64,000 nucleotides of DNA from DASUPK01 sp963736305 (GTDB taxonomy: Bacteria > Actinomycetota > Thermoleophilia > Solirubrobacterales > 70-9), in assembly GCA_963736305.1 (NCBI GenBank), contig CAVTOD010000005.1:558001-622000 (forward strand). Reading direction: 5' to 3'. The notes below the pieces were generated by a model. That model saw only the letters and a list, made by a program, of their open reading frames with translations. It was not told the DNA's origin and ran no database searches. Below, piece by piece: positions 53,545 through 60,907 of this stretch. The first letter of the stretch is position 1; the number at the start of each line of letters is the position of its first letter. A program made the translations under genes and the position numbers.

Positions 53545-53640
53545 CTAGCGCTGGCGCGGACCGGCGTGGTAGCTCAGGTACCAGAGCACGTGCCGGGCGG
53601 CGCTGACGCCCACATTCACCGGGGAGAGCAACCTCCGCAT
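53545..53640 (-). CDS. Candidate 31-aa small protein upstream of GlsB
   Basis: ATG at 53640 is preceded by TAGGGT and 7 nt, the leaderless arrangement seen at eight or more genes here, and the frame runs 31 codons to a TAG touching the GlsB ATG. The peptide is basic with a mixed helix (VNVGVSAARHVLWYLSYHA), possibly membrane-peripheral. No homology is known to me; it could be a leader peptide for GlsB. Confidence 0.4.
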   Translation of the reverse strand: MRRLLSPVNVGVSAARHVLWYLSYHAGPRQR

Positions 53641-53647
53641 GAATGAA

Positions 53648-53653
53648 ACCCTA
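53648..53653 (-). promoter_or_regulatory. -10-like TAGGGT before small ORF/GlsB
   Basis: TAGGGT on the minus strand, 7 nt before the ATG at 53640. Confidence 0.4.
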
Positions 53654-53747
53654 TTGCCCCCGGCGGACCCGCGCGTCCGTGAAAACTGCTGATTTGGCGC
53701 CACACGCCGAATTCCTACCCATTTTCGGCTGACAAACGCGGCGGGGC

Positions 53748-53753
53748 TAGCAT
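53748..53753 (+). promoter_or_regulatory. -10-like TAGCAT, probable leaderless promoter
   Basis: TAGCAT, 9 nt, ATG at 53763; no ribosome site. Confidence 0.4.
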
Positions 53754-53762
53754 GGCCCACCC

Positions 53763-54491
53763 ATGAGGAAGGCACGGACAGGGAAGCGGCGGCGCCGGTT
53801 CGCGGCGATCTCCGCCGAGCGCAGGGCGGAGCGGGTCACCGTCGGCCTGGCCGTGTTCGCCGCGGGGTCGCTCGGGATCCTCGTCAGCGGCGAGCTGCTC
53901 CGGATGGCGCGGCGCCGTCGCGAGAGCAGGGAGGCAGAGACCCCGGAGAACATCGTCGACGCGGCCGGCCAGGCGACCCTGGACACCCTCGCGGTCGCCC
54001 GCCGCGGGATCATCGCGACGCCCCACCCTGAGACGGTTCTCTTCAACATCCTGCAGGGCTTCCTGGGCGCCTTCGCCTTCGCGCGGCTCGCGACCTGGGG
54101 CATCCGCCAGTCCTGGTGGCCGGCCGGGGACATCCACGTGAGCGGACGGCACATCCATCACTTCGTCCCGGGCATCGTGCTGTCCTTCGGCTCCGGGATC
54201 GGCGCGCTCACTACCCGCAACGAGCGGGTGGAGTCCGCGCTCGCGATCCCGTTCGGCGTCGGCATGGGCCTGACGATGGACGAGGCGGCGCTCCTGCTCG
54301 ACCTGGAGGACGTCTACTGGACCCGGCAGGGGCTGCTCAGCGTGCAGGTGAGCCTCGGGGTCACCGCGACCCTGGCGGCGACGATCCTCGGGCTGCGGAT
54401 GCTGCGCCGCGGCGAGGAGAAAGGAATCGAGGAGGGAGCGATCCCCAGCCTCGGGGACCACGGGATGCGCTCTACAGGAGCGCTCGCCTAA
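53763..54491 (+). CDS. Uncharacterised integral membrane protein
   Basis: 242 aa. Arg/Lys-rich N-terminus, a helix at ~26-45, an amphipathic region, then three or four more helices from ~95 to 215. A conserved-looking loop, HVSGRHIHHFVPGIVLSFG (about 125-143), carries four histidines that could bind metal. DEAALLLDLEDVYW follows a helix end and is acidic. I have the impression of an actinobacterial family of unknown function. Convergent with purA with a 4-nt overlap. Confidence 0.65.
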   Translation: MRKARTGKRRRRFAAISAERRAERVTVGLAVFAAGSLGILVSGELLRMARRRRESREAETPENIVDAAGQATLDTLAVARRGIIATPHPETVLFNILQGFLGAFAFARLATWGIRQSWWPAGDIHVSGRHIHHFVPGIVLSFGSGIGALTTRNERVESALAIPFGVGMGLTMDEAALLLDLEDVYWTRQGLLSVQVSLGVTATLAATILGLRMLRRGEEKGIEEGAIPSLGDHGMRSTGALA

Positions 54492-55798
54492 GCCGCGGCG
54501 CGGAGGCGGGGCTCCGCCTCCTTGCCCATCCAGATCACCTGGTCGCGGCCCGGTCCGACGCCGACGAGGCGCACCGGGATCCCAATGTGTTCTGAGATCG
54601 CGGCCAGATAGTTGCGGGCCTCGGCCGGTAGGTCCCCCTCGCGTCGGCACTCGCCGATGTCGCCCTCAAAGCCCGGCAGCTCCTCGTATTCGGGCTCGGC
54701 CATGTGCATGATCGACTGGTGGTAGGGGACCTCGTCGAAGACGGCGCCCGAGGGATGGCGGTAGCGGACGCAGACACGCAGCGGATCGATCCCCGAGAGC
54801 ACGTCCAGCTTCGTGACGGTGAGCGCGCTCATGCTGTTCAGGCGAACGGCGTAGCGCAGCGCGACCAGGTCGATCCACCCGCAGCGCCTTGGACGGCCCG
54901 TGGTCGTACCCATCTCCCCGCCCCGCTCGCGCAACAGGTCGCCGAGGTCATCCTCGAGCTCAGAGGGGAACGGGCCGGCGCCGACTCGGGTCGCGTACGC
55001 CTTGGCGATTCCCCAGACCTCGTCGATGTCGCGGGGCCCCACGCCGGCGCCGATGCACGCGGCGCCCGCGACGGGGTTGGACGAGGTGACGAACGGATAG
55101 GTCCCGTGGTCGAGGTCGAGCATCGTCCCCTGCGCGCCCTCGAAGAGGACGGTGTGGTCTGCGTCGAGCGCCTCCCAGCAGAGCTTCGCGGTGTCGGCGA
55201 TGTGGGGCTCCAGGCGGTGTCCGTAGGTGAGGTAGGCCTCGACCATGGTGTGGAGGTCGAGCTCGGGGTCCTTGGCGAAGGGCCGCAGCATCTGCTGCTT
55301 GGGCTCCATCGCGGTCATGATCTTCTTGCGGAGGATCTTGCCGTCGAGCAGGTCCTGGACCCGGATGCCGAGCCGCGAGGCCTTGTCCGCGTAGGCCGGG
55401 CCGATCCCTCGCCTGGTCGTGCCGATCTCGAGCTTGCCGAGCTTGAGCTCGCCGGCCGTGTCGAGCTTCACGTGGTAGGGCATGATCACGTGGGCGTTGG
55501 CCGAGACCCGCAGGCCGCTGACGTCGATGCCGCGATGGCGCAGGCCCTCGATCTCTCCGGTCAGAACACCCGGGTCGATCACCACCCCATTGCCGATCGC
55601 GCAAATCTTTCCGGGGTAGAGGATCCCGGAGGGGATCAGGTGGAACTTGAAGGTCTCGCCGTCGCGGATGATCGTGTGGCCGGCGTTGTTGCCGCCCTGA
55701 AAGCGGATCACCACGTCGGCCTGCTCGGCGAGCAGGTCCGTGACCTTTCCCTTTCCCTCGTCGCCCCATTGGGCGCCGACTATGACCAGTCCAGGCAT
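54488..55798 (-). CDS. purA: Adenylosuccinate synthetase
   Basis: 436 aa GTP-dependent enzyme from IMP to adenylosuccinate in AMP synthesis. N-terminal VIVGAQWGDEGKGKVTDLL (P-loop WGDEGKGK), NNAGHT, GTTRRGIGPAYADK, and TTTGRPRRCGWIDL near the C-terminus. Normal size. It lies 21 nt after the dnaC-like gene but has its own CATAAT box 9 nt before the ATG, so it may be independently transcribed. Confidence 0.96.
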   Translation of the reverse strand: MPGLVIVGAQWGDEGKGKVTDLLAEQADVVIRFQGGNNAGHTIIRDGETFKFHLIPSGILYPGKICAIGNGVVIDPGVLTGEIEGLRHRGIDVSGLRVSANAHVIMPYHVKLDTAGELKLGKLEIGTTRRGIGPAYADKASRLGIRVQDLLDGKILRKKIMTAMEPKQQMLRPFAKDPELDLHTMVEAYLTYGHRLEPHIADTAKLCWEALDADHTVLFEGAQGTMLDLDHGTYPFVTSSNPVAGAACIGAGVGPRDIDEVWGIAKAYATRVGAGPFPSELEDDLGDLLRERGGEMGTTTGRPRRCGWIDLVALRYAVRLNSMSALTVTKLDVLSGIDPLRVCVRYRHPSGAVFDEVPYHQSIMHMAEPEYEELPGFEGDIGECRREGDLPAEARNYLAAISEHIGIPVRLVGVGPGRDQVIWMGKEAEPRLRAAA

Positions 55799-55807
55799 GA
55801 CCGGGGG

Positions 55808-55813
55808 ATTATG
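55808..55813 (-). promoter_or_regulatory. -10-like CATAAT before purA
   Basis: CATAAT on the minus strand, 9 nt before the purA ATG; five of six consensus bases. Confidence 0.4.
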
Positions 55814-55819
55814 AGGGAG

Positions 55820-56587
55820 CTAGTGGTCGAGCGGGCCGAGGGCCCCGCCGCCCTGGCCCAGCGAGGTGGCCACGTCGGCCGAGACTCGCATGCGGCGATC
55901 CTCGTCGAAGAGCAGAACGGGATCGCCGCACATCTCGACGAGCCGGGAGACGATGCGCGTGCCCAGCTGCTTCTCGAGCTCGTCGTCCTCGAAGTTGCTG
56001 GTGACGATCAGGGAGCGCTGGCGCTCGTAGCGCTCGTTCACGAGCGCGTAGAGCTGCTCCAGGACCCATTCCGTCTGCTTCTCGGCGCCGAGGTCGTCCA
56101 GGTGAAGCAGATCGACCGTGGAGAGGCGCTCGAAGAGATCGGAGTAGGACTGCTCTCCGATCTCCGCGTCATAGGTCTGGCGGATCCGGCTGAGCAGCTT
56201 GGGGAGGGAGTAGATCGCGACGGAGTGCCCGGCATCGAGAGCGATTCGCGAGATCAGCATGGCCAACGTGGTCTTGCCGGTCCCGGAGCTGCCGAAGAAC
56301 CACATCCCGCGCCCGCGGTCGAGGTTGTCGTCGATGTCCTCGCAGTAGTTGCGAACGCGCTTCACCACGAAGTCGTCGATCCGCGTCACCGGAGGCCGGT
56401 CGAAGGAGACGCCCCGGTACTTCGCGGGGATCACCGAGTCGATGCCGCGCAGCCGCGCCTTCGCCACCATCCGTGAGCGGCAGTCGCAGGGGCGCGCCAC
56501 GTCCTCGGGGCCCAGGATCCAGCCGGACCCGTCGCAGATGCCCAGGCGGCACGGCTGGCGATCGCTGTTTGGCGAGTGGATCGCCAA
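55820..56587 (-). CDS. DnaC/DnaI/IstB-like AAA+ ATPase (putative helicase loader)
   Basis: 255 aa from TTG 56587, 2 nt after the dnaB stop. N-terminal cysteine cluster (CRLGIC, then CDC about 20 residues on) like the zinc domain of DnaC/DnaI, then AAA+ core: Walker A GSSGTGKTT, Walker B LLHLDDLGAE, sensor 1 LIVTSNF and an Arg-finger region GTRIVSRLVEMC. DnaC/DnaI load the replicative helicase. Being next to dnaB and far from any transposase makes an IstB role unlikely. Some upstream frame is open but overlaps dnaB. Confidence 0.82.
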   Translation of the reverse strand: MAIHSPNSDRQPCRLGICDGSGWILGPEDVARPCDCRSRMVAKARLRGIDSVIPAKYRGVSFDRPPVTRIDDFVVKRVRNYCEDIDDNLDRGRGMWFFGSSGTGKTTLAMLISRIALDAGHSVAIYSLPKLLSRIRQTYDAEIGEQSYSDLFERLSTVDLLHLDDLGAEKQTEWVLEQLYALVNERYERQRSLIVTSNFEDDELEKQLGTRIVSRLVEMCGDPVLLFDEDRRMRVSADVATSLGQGGGALGPLDH

Positions 56588-56588
56588 C

Positions 56589-58037
56589 TCAGCCCTCGTC
56601 CGCGTCGGCGAACTGCTCGGCTTCGCCGCCGACGTCCTCGACCGGTGGGCCACCGCCGGCCGGCTGCTCGAGCGGCCGCTCCTCGCGCGCCCGGTCGGCG
56701 AACTTCGGGTAGTGCTCGAGGAAGACGAGGCGGACCGTGCCGACCGGCCCGTTCCTGTGTTTGGCCAGGATCAGCTCAGCCCCGCCCGGATCCTCGGAAT
56801 CGGCGTTGTAGTAGTCGTCGCGATAGAGGAAGCCGACCACGTCGGCGTCCTGTTCGATTGCGCCGGACTCGCGCAGGTCCGAGAGGATCGGCCTCTTGTC
56901 GGGGCGCTGCTCGGGGGCCCGGGAGAGCTGAGAGATGCCGATCACCGGGACCGCGAGCTCCCGGGCGAGGATCTTGAGCCCGCGGCTGAACTGTGAGACC
57001 TGCTCGACCCGGTTGGCCCGAGAGTCGTCGCTTCGCATCAGCTGCATGTAGTCGACGATCACCATGCCGAGCCCGTCGTGGCCGCGGCCCTTCTCCTGCG
57101 CGTGCAGGCGCCGGGCCTTGGCTCGGAGCTCCAGCAGCCCGAGGTCGGAGGAGTCGTCGATCCACAGCGGCGCCGACTCGAGCTGGTTGCACGCCTTGAC
57201 GACCTTCGGCCAGTCCTTGCTCGCGACCTTTCCCTTGCGCAGGCGGTCGCTCGAGATGCGCGACTGGGAGCCGATGAAGCGGTGGGCGAGCTCCATCTCC
57301 GACATCTCGAGGGAGAAGAGGGCGACCGGCTTGTTGTGCTTCATCGCGACGTTCTGGGCGAAGTCGCAGACCAGGGTCGACTTTCCCATCGCCGGCCTCG
57401 CCGCGATCACGATCAGGTTGCCGGGCTGGAAGCCGCCGGTCTTGTCGTCGAGGTCGCGGAATCCCGAGGGGGTCCCGGTGACGTCCGAGCTGCCGCTGGC
57501 GAGCGCTTCGAGCTTGTCGATCTCGTCGTGGAGGATCTCGCCGATCTCGCGGAAGTCGACGGCGCGCTCCTCGTGGGCGACCTGGAAGAGGAGGCGCTCG
57601 GCGTGCTCGACCATCTCGGACGGTTCGCCGTCACGCTCGGCGACAGACTGCTGGATGCGCTTCGCCGCCATGTCGAGACGCCGCATGAGCGAGTTCTGCT
57701 TGACGATCTGGGCGTAGTGCTTGGCGCTGCCCGGGGAGGGGACCTTCGCCGCCAGGCTGGCGATCACGTCGCGGCCGCCGATCGCGTCGAGCTGGCCATG
57801 CTGCTCGAGTTGCTCGGAGACGGTCAGGACGTCGACCGGGTTCGCGTCCTCGTTGAGGCGGATGATCGCCTCGTAGATCGTCCGGTGGCGGTCTCGGTAG
57901 AAGTCGTCGGCCTGGAGCCTCGCGTCGAGCAGAACGGGCTCGATCGTCGACTCCGAGACCAGCATCGCCCCGAGCACCGACTCCTCGGCTTCGAGGTTCT
58001 GGGGCGGGACGATGGTGGGTGTTCCGTTGGTGGCCAA
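56589..58037 (-). CDS. dnaB: Replicative DNA helicase DnaB
   Basis: 482 aa, intein-free. N-terminal domain (PPQNLEAEESVLGAML), linker, RecA-like core with Walker A ARPAMGKST, Walker B region MVIVDYMQLM, LSRAPEQRPDKRPILSDLRESG and the C-terminal AKHRNGPVGTVRL. Acidic low-complexity tail of ~25 residues after the conserved end. TTG start with GAGAGG about 5 nt upstream. Third functional block of the rpsF-ssb-rpsR-rplI-dnaB series, a common actinobacterial order. Confidence 0.95.
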   Translation of the reverse strand: MATNGTPTIVPPQNLEAEESVLGAMLVSESTIEPVLLDARLQADDFYRDRHRTIYEAIIRLNEDANPVDVLTVSEQLEQHGQLDAIGGRDVIASLAAKVPSPGSAKHYAQIVKQNSLMRRLDMAAKRIQQSVAERDGEPSEMVEHAERLLFQVAHEERAVDFREIGEILHDEIDKLEALASGSSDVTGTPSGFRDLDDKTGGFQPGNLIVIAARPAMGKSTLVCDFAQNVAMKHNKPVALFSLEMSEMELAHRFIGSQSRISSDRLRKGKVASKDWPKVVKACNQLESAPLWIDDSSDLGLLELRAKARRLHAQEKGRGHDGLGMVIVDYMQLMRSDDSRANRVEQVSQFSRGLKILARELAVPVIGISQLSRAPEQRPDKRPILSDLRESGAIEQDADVVGFLYRDDYYNADSEDPGGAELILAKHRNGPVGTVRLVFLEHYPKFADRAREERPLEQPAGGGPPVEDVGGEAEQFADADEG

Positions 58038-58266
58038 CTGATCCTCTCTCGCACAGCGAATCGGTCCGGCCGTAAGCCGGAGCCTGCCCTATTAGCTAAG
58101 AGCCCAACGAAGTCTGATCGCCCCCAAGGCGGAAGCGACTCCGTAGGGCGAGACAGGAATGAATCACACCGTGCCGCGAAGTTGGAAGCCTGCCGCGAAG
58201 TGCCTTCCGGCCAAAGCCGGATTTGGCGGCTTTTTCGTTTGGCCCCGCGTGAAACGAGTGGCCCCT
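58038..58266. other. rplI-dnaB spacer with direct repeat
   Basis: 229 nt without a convincing gene. It holds a direct repeat of the 11-mer TGCCGCGAAGT (58172 and 58191), a CCGGC/GCCGG hairpin near 58065-58080, a plus-strand-oriented intrinsic-terminator-like element at 58213, and TAATAG on the minus strand near 58092 that could be the dnaB -10. Confidence 0.5.
58213..58235 (+). terminator. Intrinsic terminator-like hairpin on the plus strand
   Basis: AAAGCCG, 7-nt loop, CGGCTTT followed by TTCGTTT: a stem with T-run in the plus direction, yet the annotated genes around it are all on the minus strand. In the minus direction the stem is followed by GGCC, not T. It suggests a short plus-strand transcript (see findings), or a terminator for rplI that happens to be asymmetric. 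Confidence 0.45.
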
Positions 58267-58275
58267 TTAGGGGCC
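58260..58275. terminator. Perfect palindrome at the rplI stop
   Basis: GGCCCCTTTAGGGGCC, a 16-nt perfect palindrome able to form a 6-bp GC stem with a 4-nt loop, containing the rplI TAA. No T-run. Confidence 0.45.
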
Positions 58276-58728
58276 CTCTCGCATCTCGGCGACGATCGTC
58301 TTGACCGACGCGGTGACGCCGCCGCCGACCTCGATCTCGACCATGTAGGTGCCGGTCTCGCGGATCGGCTCCTCGAGGCGGATCTTCTTGCGGTCGACCT
58401 TGATGCTGCGCGCGGCCTGGATCGCCTCGGCGATCTCGGCGGAGGTGACGGAGCCGAAGAGCTTGCCGTCCTCCCCGGCGCGGTGGTTGATCGTCAGGAC
58501 GGTCTTGCCGAGCAGGGCGGAGGTCTCGCCGGCGCGCTCCGCGGCCTGTTTCTCAGCCTCGGCGGCCCGCTCGCGCTTGCGCTGGGCCTCCTCGAGGGCG
58601 CCCTTGGTGGCTGGCTGGGCCAGCTTGCGTGGCACGAGGTAGTTGCGCAGATATCCCGGCGAGACGTCGATCGCGGTCCCGGCCTCGCCGAGACCCTCCA
58701 CGTCCTTGAGCAGAACTGCCTGGGCCAT
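58267..58728 (-). CDS. rplI: Ribosomal protein L9
   Basis: 153 aa. N-terminal RNA-binding domain LLKDVEGLGEAGTAIDVSPG and GYLRNYLVPRKLA (L9 signature), long central helix (Ala/Glu/Arg-rich), and C-terminal domain with GKLFGSVTSAEIAEAI. 50S structural protein at the L1 stalk base. 5 nt after rpsR. Confidence 0.96.
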   Translation of the reverse strand: MAQAVLLKDVEGLGEAGTAIDVSPGYLRNYLVPRKLAQPATKGALEEAQRKRERAAEAEKQAAERAGETSALLGKTVLTINHRAGEDGKLFGSVTSAEIAEAIQAARSIKVDRKKIRLEEPIRETGTYMVEIEVGGGVTASVKTIVAEMREGP

Positions 58729-58733
58729 CTGGT

Positions 58734-59003
58734 CTACTTCTCGCCGACGTAGGGCAGCATGGCGAGCTCGCGGGCGCGCTTCACGGCCAGCGCGAGCTGC
58801 TGCTGATGCTTCCGGGAGAGGCCGGTGACGCGGCGGGACCGCGTCTTGCCGCGGTCGGAGATGAATCGCCGCAGCAGGGTCAGGTCCTTGTAGTCGATCG
58901 CCTCGACGTTGAGCCGCGTGTACTTGCGCGGACGACCGCGATCGGTCAGTCCACGGCGCCTGCCGCGGCCGGTCGGTGTCTGCTGTCGTTGCTGTCTAGC
59001 CAT
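58734..59003 (-). CDS. rpsR: Ribosomal protein S18
   Basis: 89 aa from ATG 59003; an ATG two codons earlier (59009) is equally open, but GGTGG is better spaced for 59003. Conserved core YKDLTLLRRFISDRGK and RRVTGLSRKHQQQLALAVKRAR; the C-terminus ends LPYVGEK. Gln/Gly/Arg-rich N-terminus. No zinc-binding cysteines, so it is the zinc-independent type. 30S platform protein partnered with S6. Confidence 0.95.
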   Translation of the reverse strand: MARQQRQQTPTGRGRRRGLTDRGRPRKYTRLNVEAIDYKDLTLLRRFISDRGKTRSRRVTGLSRKHQQQLALAVKRARELAMLPYVGEK

Positions 59004-59081
59004 ATTCATGCCACCGCCACGGCAAGGCCGTGGCGGCTGGAAACGAAACGATAGCGACCGAGGCCCGGACGGGCCCGCAGC

Positions 59082-59561
59082 CTAGAACGGAATGTCGTCG
59101 TCCGAGCCGCCGCCCGAGCTGACCGTCGCGCCCTCGAAGTCCGAGGTGTCGGCCGGCACGTCGGAGCTCGGCTGGAAGCCATTGCCGCCTCCGCCTCCTC
59201 CTCCGCCGCTCGGATTGTCAGAGCGCGAGCCCAGGAACTGGACGCTGTTGGCGATGATCTCGACGGCCTGGCGCTTGGAGCCGTCCTGAGCTTCCCACTC
59301 GCGCCAGTCGAGCCGTCCCTCGACGGCGACCGGGCGCCCCTTCGACAGGTAGTTCGAGCAGTTCTCGCCCTGCGCGCCCCAGACGGTGACGTCGAAGTAG
59401 TTGGGCTTGTCGATCCACTCGCCGCTGGCCCCGTCCTTGCGACGGCTGTTGACGGCCACGCGAAGCTTGCAAACCGAGGTTCCGCTGGGTGTCGAGCGCA
59501 GCTCCGGGTCCTTGGTCAAATTACCCGTGATCGCGACTACGTTGATGTTCGAAGCTGCCAC
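59082..59561 (-). CDS. ssb: Single-stranded DNA-binding protein
   Basis: 159 aa. OB fold (INVVAITGNLTKDPELRST, YFDVTVWGAQGENC, GRPVAVEGRLDWREWE) to about 110, a Gly-run linker, and the acidic tip DDDIPF that recruits replication proteins. GTG start with AGGAG 7 nt upstream. Between rpsF and rpsR, the usual arrangement. Confidence 0.96.
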   Translation of the reverse strand: MAASNINVVAITGNLTKDPELRSTPSGTSVCKLRVAVNSRRKDGASGEWIDKPNYFDVTVWGAQGENCSNYLSKGRPVAVEGRLDWREWEAQDGSKRQAVEIIANSVQFLGSRSDNPSGGGGGGGGNGFQPSSDVPADTSDFEGATVSSGGGSDDDIPF

Positions 59562-59671
59562 TTGATCGCTCCTCTTCGTTTCGATTCCGAACGTCGATCT
59601 TAAGTCGCCGCACGGCGGGTTCTCTCCCCCGCGACTAAGAAAGGCCGGAAACTGCGGATCCGCGGTTGGAG

Positions 59672-60070
59672 TTAGTCGTCGCGGTCGTCGCGGCGCGGGC
59701 GCCGCTCGCGGTCGCCCCGCTCGGGGCGGCCATCGCCGACGGCCATCGGCCGCTCGACTGCCGGCGGCGGGTTCGCCGGCGCGTCGGGATCGACCTTGAA
59801 GATCCGGAAGCGCAGCACACCGTCGATGATCTTCAGGCTGTGGTCCAGGCGCTCGAGCAGCTCCGGCTCGCCCTGGAACCGAAAGAAGCGGTAGTCCGCC
59901 TCGTTTCGCTGCTTGATCTCGTAGGCCAGGTTGCGCAGCCCCCAGACGTCCGCTCGGTCGAGCGTGCCCGCGCCCTCGATCTGCTGTCGGACGTCGCCCG
60001 CGATCTTCTCGCGGGCCTCGTCGGCCGCCTCGGGGTCGAGCATCAATACGAGTTCGTAATTGCGGTTCAC
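59672..60070 (-). CDS. rpsF: Ribosomal protein S6
   Basis: 132 aa. NRNYELVLMLDP opening, WGLRNLAYEIKQRNEADYRFF and the LKIIDGVLRFRIFKVD region of S6; then a Pro-rich and highly charged Arg/Asp tail of ~35 residues that is longer than in most species. 30S protein binding S18. GTG start; TATAGT lies 11 nt upstream on the minus strand, so it probably has a near-leaderless promoter. Confidence 0.95.
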   Translation of the reverse strand: MNRNYELVLMLDPEAADEAREKIAGDVRQQIEGAGTLDRADVWGLRNLAYEIKQRNEADYRFFRFQGEPELLERLDHSLKIIDGVLRFRIFKVDPDAPANPPPAVERPMAVGDGRPERGDRERRPRRDDRDD

Positions 60071-60154
60071 AGCGACGCGCGACTATAGCGGTCGAGGTGT
60101 CAAATCCTGCGGTCCTTGCGGGGAGAGAGGGCGGCCCGGGGCGCTCATCGGGGC

Positions 60155-60532
60155 ATGGCCGGAAGGCAGATCAGATGGGCGAGCGTGGGACGGGTCGCTG
60201 CCGTCGCGGCGGCGGCGATCATCGGGATCGTCTCGCTGCCCGCGCTGCTGGGCAACGACTCCCCGCCCCCCGTCCCGCCAGACGTCGGCCTTGCTCCGCC
60301 CGTCGCGTCACCGCCGGTTGCGACGCCTGCGCTCCCGCCGCCGCCCGCTCACCGACCGGTGCGTCCGGGCAAGCGCCGGGAGCGCGCGCACCCGCGCCGG
60401 GAGCGCTCGCACCCGCGGCGTCATCACCACCGCCACCGTGGGCACCCGTCACCCGCCGCGCCGCCCATCAGCGCACCGCCCATCTACACCCCGTCGCACG
60501 AACCTGACAATTTCGGGATCGAGTCCCGGTAG
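60155..60532 (+). CDS. Small anchored/secreted Pro-, His- and Arg-rich protein
   Basis: 125 aa from ATG 60155. An uncleaved-looking N-terminal hydrophobic segment (VAAVAAAAIIGIVSLPALLG, about 13-32) after a short basic stretch, then an extracytoplasmic low-complexity chain: Pro/Val/Ala to ~65, Arg/His-rich (PRRHHHRHRGHP) to ~100, and Pro/Ser to the end. No domain. The composition suits polyanion or metal binding at the cell surface. Could be spurious, but the hydrophobic N-terminus argues for a real gene. Confidence 0.5.
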   Translation: MAGRQIRWASVGRVAAVAAAAIIGIVSLPALLGNDSPPPVPPDVGLAPPVASPPVATPALPPPPAHRPVRPGKRRERAHPRRERSHPRRHHHRHRGHPSPAAPPISAPPIYTPSHEPDNFGIESR

Positions 60533-60581
60533 GTGGGGTAAGGTCGGCCGGCGGGGGGGACTGCCACAGAGAAGAGGCGTC

Positions 60582-60866
60582 ATGCATGTAGTCGTTCGCA
60601 GTTACTTCGGCCAAGGAGCGTCCGAGCTCTTCGATCTCCTCGAGCAGCGCGAGGAAGACGTGAAGGAGCTGATCAGCAGAGTGCCCGGTTTCGTCAGCTA
60701 TGCCGCGTTTCGCAGCAACGGCGGCGGGATGACGGTGACGGCCTGCCAGGACGAAGCCGGCACCCAGGAGTCGACCAAGCGCGCTGCTGAATTCGTCAAG
60801 GAGAACATGACCGTGCCCATCGACCCGCCCGAGAAGCACGAGGGAGCCACCGTCCTCCAGTTCTAG
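60582..60866 (+). CDS. ABM-like dimeric alpha/beta-barrel protein
   Basis: 94 aa. HVVVRSYFGQGASELFDLLEQ, then VPGFVSYAAFRS and a last strand give the beta-alpha-beta-beta pattern of small dimeric ferredoxin-like (antibiotic-biosynthesis-monooxygenase-type) proteins. No catalytic residue pattern allows a function call. ATG with GAGG 5 nt upstream. Ends 42 nt from the convergent otsA. Confidence 0.6.
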   Translation: MHVVVRSYFGQGASELFDLLEQREEDVKELISRVPGFVSYAAFRSNGGGMTVTACQDEAGTQESTKRAAEFVKENMTVPIDPPEKHEGATVLQF

Positions 60867-60907
60867 GCAGCGCCCGGGCGCCGGGGTCCCACCGCAGTTT
60901 CGAGCGG

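Noticed and set aside
58247..58255. Second parS-like half site (CGTGAAAC)
   Set aside because: Only one half matches; the other half is GC-rich and unrelated, so it is chance.
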